Below are positions 51,108-60,243 of a stretch of 64,000 nt of DNA, one piece after another (positions within the stretch are counted from its first letter, which is position 1; every line of letters begins with the position of its first letter). Both the position numbers and the translations under genes were made by a program. The notes beneath the pieces are model-generated. The model saw only the letters and a list, made by a program, of their open reading frames with translations, was not told the origin of the DNA and did not search any database. The stretch comes from Paenibacillus sp. LHD-38 (GTDB lineage: Bacteria; Bacillota; Bacilli; Paenibacillales; Paenibacillaceae). The stretch is from assembly GCF_031157315.1 (NCBI RefSeq), contig NZ_JAVIFU010000034.1:1-64000 (forward strand). The letters are read 5' to 3'.

Positions 51108-51908
51108 ATGACATTGCTGCAGGTAGAGAACTTGAAGAAGGTGTACGCCGACGGAACAGCCGCGCTCAGCGGTATTGATATGAAGGTGGAGGCAGGCGAA
51201 TTCATCGTTGTGATCGGACCGAGCGGTGCGGGTAAGAGTACCCTGCTCCGATGTTTGAACCAGATGGTCCAGCCGACCTCGGGCAAGGTGCTGTTCCAAG
51301 GGACAGAAACAATCGGAGCGGGCAACCGCAGGCTGCAGCGCATCCGCCGGGAAATGGGCATGATTTTTCAAGGCTTCAACCTGGTTGAGCGTGTGTCAGT
51401 TCTCACCAATGTCCTCCACGGCAGGCTGGGTTATATGAGCAGCTGGCGCGGCGCGCTCGGTCTGTATGCAAAATCGGATGTGCGGGAAGCGACTCGTTTG
51501 CTGGAACGAGTCGGGCTGGGCGAACAAGTGCATAAGCGGGCTGACGAGCTTAGCGGCGGACAGCAGCAGCGAGTCGGGATCGCTAGAGCACTCGCGCAGA
51601 AGCCGAAGCTGATTTTAGCGGATGAGCCGATAGCAAGCCTAGATCCTGCATCGTCGGATATCGTCATGAACAGTTTATATACATTTTGCAAAGAAGACGG
51701 CATAGCCTGCGTGTGCAATCTGCATCAAGTCGATGTAGCCAAGAAGTACGCAACCCGGATTATCGGCATTTATAAAGGGACAAAGGTGTTTGACGGCACG
51801 CCAGAGCAGCTGACTGACGACATGATTGATCTCATTTACAACCAGAATAAAAAACCTAACGCAATGCATGCAGATTCTATCATTTCGCAGCAGAAGGAGA
51901 CGGCATAA
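51108..51908 (+). CDS. phnC: Phosphonate-type ABC transporter ATPase (PhnC)
   Basis: 266 residues with Walker A (GPSGAGKSTLLRCL), signature (ELSGGQQQRVGIARAL), Walker B (LILADEPIASLD) and the H-loop. PhnC-like region LNQMVQPTSGKVLFQG. Three bases separate its stop codon from the first permease gene, so it is translationally linked. Confidence 0.92.
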   Translation: MTLLQVENLKKVYADGTAALSGIDMKVEAGEFIVVIGPSGAGKSTLLRCLNQMVQPTSGKVLFQGTETIGAGNRRLQRIRREMGMIFQGFNLVERVSVLTNVLHGRLGYMSSWRGALGLYAKSDVREATRLLERVGLGEQVHKRADELSGGQQQRVGIARALAQKPKLILADEPIASLDPASSDIVMNSLYTFCKEDGIACVCNLHQVDVAKKYATRIIGIYKGTKVFDGTPEQLTDDMIDLIYNQNKKPNAMHADSIISQQKETA

Positions 51909-51910
51909 GC

Positions 51911-52702
51911 ATGAAAGCAGAACAGCTTCAGATGGTAAGGCGCAGCAAGCGGAATCAACTCATTATTATGGCCTTGTTCTTGGCTGCGCTGACCGTTTGG
52001 TCTGCGGTTGGCACGGACTTCACGCCTGGCGCGCTCTGGGGCGGACTTGGCGATGGCGCGCGGTTTTTGTTCGTCGATTTAATGCCGCCCGAAGCAGCTT
52101 CATTTCCGGGATTGATCGAGCCGGCATTAGATACAATTTACATGAGCTTTGTGGCCATGGTTATTGGCGCAGTCGTAGCGGGTTTCCTGTCTATTTTCGC
52201 CGCAGCGACAACGTCGCCGCATCCCATCCTGCAAATCGGGCTCCGTGCGTTCTCAGCTTTGTTTCGCAATATTCCCGTCATTATATGGACGATCCTGCTC
52301 GTTGCTTCCTTCGGTCTCGGTAAGCTGGTCGGTACGCTATCGCTCATTATTGTGTCAATCGGGATGTTGGTGCGCTGCTTTGCGGAGTCATTAGAGGAAA
52401 TTGATATGGGGCAAGTAGAGGCGCTGCGGGCAACGGGAGCTAGCTATGCGCAGGTGATGACGCAAGCGGTGCTGCCGCAGTTTCTGCCAAGCTTTGTAGG
52501 CTGGTCGCTCTATAATCTTGAAATTAACGTTAGGGCGTCCACGATTGTTGGCATGGTAGGCGGAGGAGGATTAGGCTTTACGATTCAATCCGGGCTTAAG
52601 CTGTTCCAATATAAAGAGGTAAGTATGGCTGTGCTTCTTGTTCTTGCGATTGTACTCGTGACGGAATTTATGACGAATCGGATTAGGGAGCGGATTATTT
52701 AA
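51911..52702 (+). CDS. phnE: Phosphonate-type ABC transporter permease (PhnE), first copy
   Basis: 263 residues with five or six membrane helices and the permease EAA loop (EEIDMGQVEALRATGASYAQVMTQAVLPQ). It ends TAA one base before the next ATG (overlap at 52702), so it pairs with the second permease. Confidence 0.9.
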   Translation: MKAEQLQMVRRSKRNQLIIMALFLAALTVWSAVGTDFTPGALWGGLGDGARFLFVDLMPPEAASFPGLIEPALDTIYMSFVAMVIGAVVAGFLSIFAAATTSPHPILQIGLRAFSALFRNIPVIIWTILLVASFGLGKLVGTLSLIIVSIGMLVRCFAESLEEIDMGQVEALRATGASYAQVMTQAVLPQFLPSFVGWSLYNLEINVRASTIVGMVGGGGLGFTIQSGLKLFQYKEVSMAVLLVLAIVLVTEFMTNRIRERII

Positions 52703-53535
52703 TGGCTACTGTGATACGTTCGGATGAATTGCCCAAGCAGGAAGCAAGGCCGGCGGAGCGCATTCGATCCAAGAGGAATCGGACGCTGAAGCTGTACGGC
52801 ATATTCGCCGCATTGTTTTTTGTTTTCAGTCTTGTTCAGCTGCAGCTCGATTACAGCCGACTGCTCCCGGGAATCGGAAAGTTTGCGAAGACGGTAGGCC
52901 TTATGTTTCCGCCAGACGCCTCGCAGTGGAAGCATGTGCTGCTGGCGGCGGTGGAATCGATACAGGTTGCTATACTAGGCACTGTTATCGGTATTGTCAT
53001 TGCGTTCTTCCTCGCCTTTCTGGCGGCTGACAACATCGCGCCTAATAAAATGGTTAGCTGGCTTATTCGCAGCTTTGCATCACTGCTGAGGGCCATTCCG
53101 ACGCTCATTTGGGCGCTGATCTTTATCGTGGCGGTCGGCATGGGGCCGCTGCCTGGGGTGCTTGCAATCATGGTGCATGCGGTAGGCGGGCTGATTAAGG
53201 TGTTTACCCAGTCACTTGAAGAGGTAGATGAAGGTGTTATTGAGGCCATGCGTTCAACAGGGGCAAGCTGGCTGCAAATCGTGCTGCAAGGGGTGCTGCC
53301 CTGCGCCTTATCGGCGCTGCTTGCTTGGTGCGTCATGCGTTTCGAGGGGGATCTTGCCGAATCGACGATATTAGGCGCGGTTGGCGCAGGCGGTATCGGG
53401 TTTGAGCTGTCGCATGCGATGCGAAGCTACCATTTTGACCAAGCGCTGTTTGTTGGACTTGTTATTTTTCTGATGGTGTTTAGCGTGGAAATCGTGTCTA
53501 ACCGACTAAAATTAAAAATGAGAAAGCGGGCCTAA
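52702..53535 (+). CDS. phnE: Phosphonate-type ABC transporter permease (PhnE), second copy
   Basis: 277 residues, about six membrane helices and EAA loop (EEVDEGVIEAMRSTGASWLQIVLQGVLPC). Two permease genes in series, as in many phn operons of Firmicutes. ATG overlaps the previous stop (TAATG). Confidence 0.9.
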   Translation: MATVIRSDELPKQEARPAERIRSKRNRTLKLYGIFAALFFVFSLVQLQLDYSRLLPGIGKFAKTVGLMFPPDASQWKHVLLAAVESIQVAILGTVIGIVIAFFLAFLAADNIAPNKMVSWLIRSFASLLRAIPTLIWALIFIVAVGMGPLPGVLAIMVHAVGGLIKVFTQSLEEVDEGVIEAMRSTGASWLQIVLQGVLPCALSALLAWCVMRFEGDLAESTILGAVGAGGIGFELSHAMRSYHFDQALFVGLVIFLMVFSVEIVSNRLKLKMRKRA

Positions 53536-53567
53536 CGGGGCGCGTGCTCAATGAGGAGAGAACCAGG

Positions 53568-54587
53568 ATGAATCTTCAGCAGACGGAAATCATCGCACAG
53601 TCTTTCGAATTAAAAATGGAGCGCACGGGAGAAAACCAAATTCAAATTTCATGGCATCCGCCGGTCAAGCTTGAGAAGGTTGCTATCTATAGAAGCGCAG
53701 TTAACGAATTTATTGAAGCAGAGTCGCATCTCATTGCGATTGTGACGCAGGGGAGCGAGTGGACGTTCCAGGATCCGCAGCCGAATGCGAGGGGATACTA
53801 TTATGTCAAGTTTAGCGAGAGCATGGTCATTTCCGTTACGGACCGGGTGCTGCCGCTGGAGGGTGCCCTAAACTTCCGCGATATGGGCGGATACGTAACC
53901 GAGGACGGCAGAAGGGTAAAATGGGGCAAGCTGTTTCGGTCGGCTGACTTGTCGCGTTTGTCGCAAACCGACTTGCCTTATCTGAAGGAGCTGGGCATTC
54001 AATGGATTTGTGATTTGCGCACGGCCGAAGAGGTCGCGCTTAGCCCGAGCCCGCAAATCGGATTCGAGCGGAATGAAAATTTGTCCTTTATGCCGACAGC
54101 GAGCCCGGATCTGATGGGGGCAATGACGGACGTAACGGAATCGATGCTGGTTGATATGAACCGCCATATGGTGAGCAACACAGTGCTTACGGCAACAATC
54201 CTGCAAAAGCTGATCGAGGGTGGCGGGGCTCCTGCCTTATTCCATTGCGCGGCAGGCAAGGACAGAACGGGCTTTGTGTCTGCTGTCATCCTGCAAGCGA
54301 TCGGCGTCCCGCGCAGCACGGTGCTGAATGACTATGCGCTGACGAATTTGTTCGCCGACCGTTTCAAAGAGCATTTGAGAGGCGCAAACCAGTCGCATGC
54401 GCCGTTTATGAGCAAGCTTACACCTGAAGTGGCGCAAGCGCTCATGGAAGCCAGGCCGGCTTACTTGCAGGCATCATTTGATGAGATCGACGCGCGCTAC
54501 GGCAGCTTTGAGCAGTACTGGGAGCAGGCGCTAGGCTTCACGCAAGCAGACCGGGATAAGCTTCAATATATGTATCTCACGTCATAG
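53568..54587 (+). CDS. Tyrosine-phosphatase-like protein (Y_phosphatase3)
   Basis: 339 residues: an N-terminal beta domain of about 95 residues (QISWHPPVKLEKVAIYR...YYYVKFSESM; fibronectin-like) and a dual-specificity/Y_phosphatase3 domain with FRDMGGYVTEDGRRVKWGKLFRSAD and the catalytic P-loop HCAAGKDRTG (Cys and Arg). No signal peptide. Fifth gene of the phnDCEE operon, so its substrate may be a phosphorylated compound taken up by the transporter rather than a protein. ATG at 53568 follows GAGGAGAG. Confidence 0.87.
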   Translation: MNLQQTEIIAQSFELKMERTGENQIQISWHPPVKLEKVAIYRSAVNEFIEAESHLIAIVTQGSEWTFQDPQPNARGYYYVKFSESMVISVTDRVLPLEGALNFRDMGGYVTEDGRRVKWGKLFRSADLSRLSQTDLPYLKELGIQWICDLRTAEEVALSPSPQIGFERNENLSFMPTASPDLMGAMTDVTESMLVDMNRHMVSNTVLTATILQKLIEGGGAPALFHCAAGKDRTGFVSAVILQAIGVPRSTVLNDYALTNLFADRFKEHLRGANQSHAPFMSKLTPEVAQALMEARPAYLQASFDEIDARYGSFEQYWEQALGFTQADRDKLQYMYLTS

Positions 54588-54603
54588 AAACGATAACAAT
54601 AAG

Positions 54604-54633
54604 AAACCGCGGGGCAGCTTTCTCGCGGTTTTT
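54604..54633 (+). terminator. terminator of the phn operon
   Basis: AAACCGCG / CGCGGTTT with a 12-nt loop and a T run. The bases between here and 54790 are AT-rich with no clear promoter. Confidence 0.85.
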
Positions 54634-54796
54634 GCGTTTGCCGCGATTCGTTCGACAAGAAGTGCAAATGGTTTTCAAAATAATAAAATGACAATTCTGA
54701 ATATATAAATTATTATATTTTAGGATAACATTGGAACATCATGCCCTTACATAAGAGCACTTTAAGATCAGAAAGAGATTAAAGGAGGAGTTATGG

Positions 54797-57004
54797 GTGG
54801 TGAAACCGTACAAATCGATGTGGAAGGGAACGTTAGCGGCTGTCATTTCTGCCAGTCTCGTCGCAATGCCGCTTACGGTAACAGCTGAAGCGGGCACGGG
54901 AAGCACTGTGAAGCTTCGTATTTTGGAAACGTCGGATCTGCATGTGAACATGGTGAACTATGATTATTTCGCGGACAAGCCTACGGATGAATATGGACTG
55001 GCGAAAACAGCGTCCCTTATTAAGAAAGCCCGGCAGGAAGCCCCGAACAGCTTATTATTCGATAATGGCGATTTGATTCAAGGCAATCCGCTAGGCGATT
55101 ACGTCGCAACAGTCGATAAACTGCAGCAGGGAGAGACTCATCCCGTCTACAAAGCAATGAATTTGCTTGATTATGATGCAGGCAATTTAGGCAATCATGA
55201 ATTCAATTATGGTCTTTCATTTTTGGAAACCTCCCTGGCAGGGGCGGATTTCCCATACATTAATGCCAATATATATAAGGATGATGGAGATAAAGACGAG
55301 ACGAATGATGTTAATTTATTTGAACCCTATCTCATTCTCGACAAGGAAGTCACGGATAGCGCCGGCGTAAAGCATAATCTGAAGGTGGGGGTAATCGGGT
55401 TTGTGCCGCCGCAAATTACGCAATGGGACAAAGCGCATTTGGATGGAAAAGTTATCGTTAAGGATATCGTGAAGACGGCTGAGAAGTTTGTGCCTGAAAT
55501 AAAGGCAAAGGGTGCGGATCTTATCGTTGCGATTCCACACTCGGGCTTTGAGGATATTCCGCAAACGCCCCTTATGGAAAACTCGGTGCTTTATTTAAGC
55601 AAGGTAGCGGGCATTGACGCGATTTTGTTCGGGCATGCGCATAAAGTGTTCCCCGACAAATCCTTTGAAGGCAAAGCAGGAGTCGATCTTGCCAAAGGCA
55701 CCATTAACGGGGTTCCGTCCGTCGAGCCGGGCTTCTGGGGGAATAACCTTGGCATTATCGATCTTACGCTGGAGAAAAAGGAAGGGAAATGGACGGTTAC
55801 CGATTCGAAGGCCGAGGTGAAACCCATTTATGATGCGGTCAACAAGGTGCCCCTGGTCGAGGCTGACCAAACCGTCATCGATGCCGTGAAAGAGGATCAT
55901 GAGCATACGCTGGCGTATGTGCGGGGACCTGTCGGCAAAACAACAGCGTCCATCAATAGCTGGTTCGCCCTTATTCAGGACGACCCATCCATTCAGATCG
56001 TCACCAACGCACAGAAATGGTATGTCGAGAAGCAGCTGCAAGGAACGGAATACGAGGGTCTTCCCGTATTGTCGGCAGGGGCTCCTTTCAAAGCAGGCGG
56101 ACGCCAAGGGCCAAACTATTATACGAATATTAAAGCAGGCGACATTGCGATAAAGAACGTGGCCGATTTGTATTTGTACTCCAATACGGTGAACGCCGTA
56201 CTCGTCTCGGGGGCCGAGCTTAAAGAGTGGCTCGAATGGTCTGCAGGACAATTTAAACAGATTGACGCAAAGAGCAAGGAGAAGCAAGAGTTGATCAATT
56301 ATGATTTTCCAACCTACAATTTTGATGTTATTGACGGTGTCACTTATCAAATTGATGTCACGCAGCCGCCGAAGTATGAAGCGAACGGAGTGCTCAAGAA
56401 CGAGGGTGCGAAACGGATTGTTAATTTGCAATTTGGAGGCAAACCGATTAAAGCGGATCAAAAGTTTGTTGTTGCTTCTAACAACTACCGCGCATCCTCC
56501 AGCAAATTCGCAAACCCTGACGGCAAACGTATCATTCTTGCTGCACCCGACGAGAACCGCCAGGTTGTAATCGACTATATCCGATCCTTCAAGACGATTA
56601 ATCCGACAGTTGACGGCAACTGGTCGCTCGCCCCAATCAACGACACGGTGAATGTTACGTTTAAGACCTCGCCGGAAGCAAAAAATGTAGATGAAGCGAA
56701 TAAATCGATTGCCTTCGCGGCGGATACGGAAGATGGATACGCGGAGTTTAAGCTGGACCTGAGCAAGAAGACTGCTGTTGTGCCGCCGGAACAGCCATCG
56801 AAGCCGGAAGAACCATCCACGCCTGATAAGCCGGTCGTCTCGGTGCCTCAGGAAACGGTATATACAGTGAAACCGGGTGATACGTTATTTGCCATTGCGC
56901 GGAAGTATGGAACAACGTGGCAGAAGCTGGCCAGCTATAATAAGCTCAGTAACGCGAACTTGATTTATCCTGGTCAAAAAATTAAAATACCTGCTAAACC
57001 GTAG
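54797..57004 (+). CDS. Secreted 5'-nucleotidase/2',3'-cyclic phosphodiesterase with LysM domain
   Basis: 735 residues: signal peptide (GTLAAVISASLVAMPLTVTAEA), a metallophosphatase domain with the metal motifs ILETSDLHVN, DNGDLIQGN, GNHEFNYG, IPHSG and GHAHKVF, a 5'-nucleotidase C-terminal domain, a Pro/Glu-rich linker (about 645-680) and one LysM domain (YTVKPGDTLFAIARKYG...YPGQKIKIP). It should release phosphate and nucleosides from nucleotides outside the cell while tethered to peptidoglycan. GTG at 54797 follows AAAGGAGGAG. Confidence 0.92.
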   Translation: MVKPYKSMWKGTLAAVISASLVAMPLTVTAEAGTGSTVKLRILETSDLHVNMVNYDYFADKPTDEYGLAKTASLIKKARQEAPNSLLFDNGDLIQGNPLGDYVATVDKLQQGETHPVYKAMNLLDYDAGNLGNHEFNYGLSFLETSLAGADFPYINANIYKDDGDKDETNDVNLFEPYLILDKEVTDSAGVKHNLKVGVIGFVPPQITQWDKAHLDGKVIVKDIVKTAEKFVPEIKAKGADLIVAIPHSGFEDIPQTPLMENSVLYLSKVAGIDAILFGHAHKVFPDKSFEGKAGVDLAKGTINGVPSVEPGFWGNNLGIIDLTLEKKEGKWTVTDSKAEVKPIYDAVNKVPLVEADQTVIDAVKEDHEHTLAYVRGPVGKTTASINSWFALIQDDPSIQIVTNAQKWYVEKQLQGTEYEGLPVLSAGAPFKAGGRQGPNYYTNIKAGDIAIKNVADLYLYSNTVNAVLVSGAELKEWLEWSAGQFKQIDAKSKEKQELINYDFPTYNFDVIDGVTYQIDVTQPPKYEANGVLKNEGAKRIVNLQFGGKPIKADQKFVVASNNYRASSSKFANPDGKRIILAAPDENRQVVIDYIRSFKTINPTVDGNWSLAPINDTVNVTFKTSPEAKNVDEANKSIAFAADTEDGYAEFKLDLSKKTAVVPPEQPSKPEEPSTPDKPVVSVPQETVYTVKPGDTLFAIARKYGTTWQKLASYNKLSNANLIYPGQKIKIPAKP

Positions 57005-57453
57005 AACCCGTAGATCCAAGCGGCTGTCACAGAAGGCTGAATGCCTGATGTAGACAGCCTCTTTGCTTTCATGCAATTGCGGCTTGCTAGCTGCATACTT
57101 TGCTTTAGTGAGGTCAATAGAGGGCTGGTGAAGCGCTTGACTGATGGCCGTGGTGAGGAATGGAGATGCCGTTTAGACGAGGCGATTAAGGAAAGAGTCC
57201 AATGCGCAAACTACGATGTAGCTCATGATCCGGAAGCTAGCGGCCCAATTTTCGCGCAATAAACCTATGTAATAAATCGGGAGTCTTCAAATAGATTTAG
57301 CTGCATTTAGGACCGTTTTTATTTTAGCGTACTCCAGGACGAGATACCGAAGCTTACCGATAGGGTAGATACAAGGAGATGGACTAGGCTAGAATTGAAT
57401 TATCGTTTGTCACAATGATCACAATGGAATTTAACATAAAGGGGCAATCTTCT
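57005..57453. other. intergenic region after the nucleotidase gene
   Basis: A hairpin GGCTGTC / GACAGCC (about 57021-57059), followed by TCTTTGCTTT, is a weak terminator of the nucleotidase gene. The rest to 57453 holds no gene that I can support; a 73-codon open frame (57041-57262) has no ribosome site. Confidence 0.5.
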
Positions 57454-57963
57454 ATGCGCATCTATTCATTTCCGCCTGTTATTGACGAACGCGCCCGCGT
57501 GCTTATTTTGGGGACGGCGCCAAGCGTGAAATCGCTTGAGCACCAGCAATTTTACGGGCATCCTCAAAACTTCATGTGGCGAATCATATACCGCTTGTTT
57601 AACGACTCAGACATGGATCCCGTCTATGAAAACCGACTTGCTTTCCTGAAGGAGCATCGACTGGCGCTGTGGGACGTGATCGAGTCCTGCGAGCGGGAAG
57701 GCAGCTTGGACGTGAATATACGCGCGGAGGTGCCGCAGAAATTACCTGAGCTTGTTGCCAAATACCCAGGGCTGCGATGTTTTGCTTTTAACGGTGCGAA
57801 GGCTTATGACACTTTTCACAAGTTTTACCGGGGGCATGAGAGCTTTAAACAAATAACGCTGCTCAAGCTTCCTTCTTCGAGTCCGATTCCTACTCAGAGA
57901 ATGCGAACACTGGAGGATCGGGTGGAGGCGTGGCGAGCAATTGTGCCGTATGCCACAACTTAA
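57454..57963 (+). CDS. DNA glycosylase, UDG family 6 (hypoxanthine-type)
   Basis: 169 residues matching the hypoxanthine-DNA glycosylases: ILGTAPSVKSLEHQQFYGHPQNFMWRI and the later PSSSPIPTQRM motif near the end. It removes deaminated bases such as hypoxanthine or uracil from DNA. ATG at 57454 follows AAAGGGG; the open frame extends 13 codons upstream without a site. Confidence 0.87.
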   Translation: MRIYSFPPVIDERARVLILGTAPSVKSLEHQQFYGHPQNFMWRIIYRLFNDSDMDPVYENRLAFLKEHRLALWDVIESCEREGSLDVNIRAEVPQKLPELVAKYPGLRCFAFNGAKAYDTFHKFYRGHESFKQITLLKLPSSSPIPTQRMRTLEDRVEAWRAIVPYATT

Positions 57964-58042
57964 CCGTGCTCTAGCGTTGAAATTAAGAGGCTACCTGTAT
58001 ATAGTAGTTACATATGATTAGACTGATAACAGGAGCAAGATG

Positions 58043-58513
58043 ATGGCTGAAAACAGGAAAGTGCGAATTACTTTGGAGAGCGTACAGGACGGAAACTCGC
58101 ATGTTCACGTTTATGAAGGCGAATGGTTCCGCAAGGAGCGGTCGATTTATATTCGCTACAGCGAGCCGGCAGTAGAAGGCGATCCAAAGGCCGGAGAAGT
58201 GCGTACGCTTGTAAAATACCGTCAGGGCGAGCTGTCTATCATGCGTCGGGGCGTGATTGAATCGGAGCAGCTGTTTGTGCCGGGACTTAGGCGCACAGGT
58301 CGATACGATTCGTCAATGACCTCATTTTCGCTTGCAACGGATACGACGCAGCTATCGCTGCAGCTGCCGGATGGCGAAGGCGGGAGCGTGGCTGCGGAAT
58401 CATTGCCGGAGCAGCTGCCTTTTACGCTGGAATGGAAGTACGAAATGCACGTAGATGATCAAATGTCGGGTCGTTTCCATATACGGCTCCATATACAGGA
58501 GGATATAAATTAA
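58043..58513 (+). CDS. ywiB: DUF1934 protein YwiB
   Basis: About 156 residues with the lipocalin-like beta pattern of DUF1934: RKVRITLESVQDGNSHVHVYEGEWF...LEWKYEMHVDDQMSGRFHIRLHIQED. Function unknown; always near argS in Firmicutes. The start is ATG 58043 or 58040 (GGAG just upstream). It overlaps argS (TAATG). Confidence 0.88.
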   Translation: MAENRKVRITLESVQDGNSHVHVYEGEWFRKERSIYIRYSEPAVEGDPKAGEVRTLVKYRQGELSIMRRGVIESEQLFVPGLRRTGRYDSSMTSFSLATDTTQLSLQLPDGEGGSVAAESLPEQLPFTLEWKYEMHVDDQMSGRFHIRLHIQEDIN

Positions 58514-60192
58514 TGAGTGCAAATGTATTAGAGAAAATGTACGAGCAGGTAAAGGCGGCCATCGCGGATGCAGCAGTAGCAGCAGGCCTAGCGGCACGGG
58601 AAGAGCTTCCTGCTTTCGTCATAGAAGTGCCTAAGGATAAATCCCATGGAGATTTGGCAACCAATGCAGCGATGCAGTTGACGAAGCTTGCGAAGAAGAA
58701 TCCACGCCAGATTGCGGAAGCGATCATAGCGAACTTGGATACGAAAAAAGCGTCCATTCAATCCGCAGAGATTGCAGGCCCGGGCTTTATCAACTTCCGA
58801 ATGGACAACAGCTACCTTTATCCGGTTGTAAGTGCTGCGATCGAAGCTGGCGAAAACTACGGACGGACTTTAGACGGCAACGGCAAACGCGTTCAGGTGG
58901 AGTTCGTCAGCGCGAATCCGACAGGCAGCCTGCATCTTGGACACGCGCGCGGTGCGGCCGTGGGCGACGCGCTGTGTAACGTGCTGGATTACGCGGGATA
59001 CGATGTTACTCGCGAATACTATATTAATGATGCCGGAAAGCAGGTAGAGAATCTGGCCGTGTCCATCGAGGCTCGTTACCGCCAGGCGCTTGGACAAGCT
59101 GCTGAAATGCCGGAAGACGGTTATTACGGCGAGGATATCATCGGTTTTGCAAAGCTGCTGGTCGAGCAAGAAGGGGACAAGCTGCTGGAGCTTCCCGATC
59201 AAGAACGGTTTACGTTTTTCCGTCAGTTTGGTTTGGAGCGCGAGCTGGACAAGATCAAACGCGATCTTGGAAGATTCCGCGTAGGTTTCGATGTTTGGTA
59301 CAGCGAGACAGCGCTATATGAGAGCGGTCAAGTAGAGCAAGGTCTTGAAGCTCTAAAAGCGACGGGGCATGTTTATGAAGAAGAAGGCGCGACTTGGCTG
59401 TCTACGATGACCTTTGGCGATGACAAAAACCGTGTCCTTGTGAAAAATGACGGCTCCTACACTTATTTGACGCCGGATATCGCTTATCACCGCGACAAAT
59501 TCGGCCGCGGCTTCGATCAAATGATCAACATTTGGGGCGCCGACCACCATGGTTATATCCCTCGTGTGAAAGCAGCCATGGAGGCGCTTGGCAACGATCC
59601 GAAGAAATTGACCGTGCTCATTGCACAAATGGTCAGCTTGTTCCAAAACGGCGAAAAAATGAAAATGTCCAAGCGTACGGGTAAAGCCGTTACGATGGAG
59701 GATCTGATGGACGAGGTTGGCATCGACGCGATTCGGTACTTCTTCTCTATGCGGAGCATGGATTCGCATCTTGATTTCGATATGGATCTTGCCATCTCTA
59801 CTTCAAATGAAAATCCGGTTTTCTATGTGCAATATGCACATGCGCGGATTTGCAGCATATTTAGGCAAGCCGAAGAGCAGGGCCTAGTGCTTAATGCTGC
59901 AGACAGCATTGATTTCAGCAAGCTGACTGCTGAAGGCGAGTTCGATCTTCTGCGTAAGATTGGCGAGCTGCCGCAGGAAATCTCGGAAGCGGCTGCGCAA
60001 TACGCGCCGCATCGCCTTATCCGCTATGTGTATGAGCTGGCGTCACAGTTCCACAGCTATTACAGAGCGGAGCGCGTGATTACGGAGGATGCCGATCAGT
60101 CACAGGCTCGCCTTGCGTTGCTTGCCGCCGTTCGTATCTCGATTGCCAACGTGCTGCGTCTTGTCGGTGTTTCTGCCCCTGAGCGTATGTAA
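58513..60192 (+). CDS. argS: Arginyl-tRNA synthetase
   Basis: 559 residues, class I: N-terminal Add1 domain, HIGH-type motif SANPTGSLHLGHARGAAVGDA, KMSK-type KMSKRTGKAVTM, and a C-terminal anticodon-binding domain (RAERVITEDADQSQARLALLAAVRISIANVLRL). It charges tRNA-Arg. The ATG overlaps the ywiB stop, so they are coupled. Confidence 0.97.
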   Translation: MSANVLEKMYEQVKAAIADAAVAAGLAAREELPAFVIEVPKDKSHGDLATNAAMQLTKLAKKNPRQIAEAIIANLDTKKASIQSAEIAGPGFINFRMDNSYLYPVVSAAIEAGENYGRTLDGNGKRVQVEFVSANPTGSLHLGHARGAAVGDALCNVLDYAGYDVTREYYINDAGKQVENLAVSIEARYRQALGQAAEMPEDGYYGEDIIGFAKLLVEQEGDKLLELPDQERFTFFRQFGLERELDKIKRDLGRFRVGFDVWYSETALYESGQVEQGLEALKATGHVYEEEGATWLSTMTFGDDKNRVLVKNDGSYTYLTPDIAYHRDKFGRGFDQMINIWGADHHGYIPRVKAAMEALGNDPKKLTVLIAQMVSLFQNGEKMKMSKRTGKAVTMEDLMDEVGIDAIRYFFSMRSMDSHLDFDMDLAISTSNENPVFYVQYAHARICSIFRQAEEQGLVLNAADSIDFSKLTAEGEFDLLRKIGELPQEISEAAAQYAPHRLIRYVYELASQFHSYYRAERVITEDADQSQARLALLAAVRISIANVLRLVGVSAPERM

Positions 60193-60208
60193 GATCCCGC
60201 CTCATAAA

Positions 60209-60243
60209 AACAAGCCGTGGATTCAGGCCTTATCCACGGCTTG
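60209..60243. terminator. bidirectional terminator between argS and the S8 protease gene
   Basis: CAAGCCGTGGAT / ATCCACGGCTTG, 12-bp stem with loop TCAGGCCTT, overlapping the end of the protease gene. No long T run. Confidence 0.7.

Noticed and set aside
57041..57262. 73-codon open frame after the nucleotidase gene
   Set aside because: No ribosome site, overlaps the hairpin of the preceding gene, no family features.
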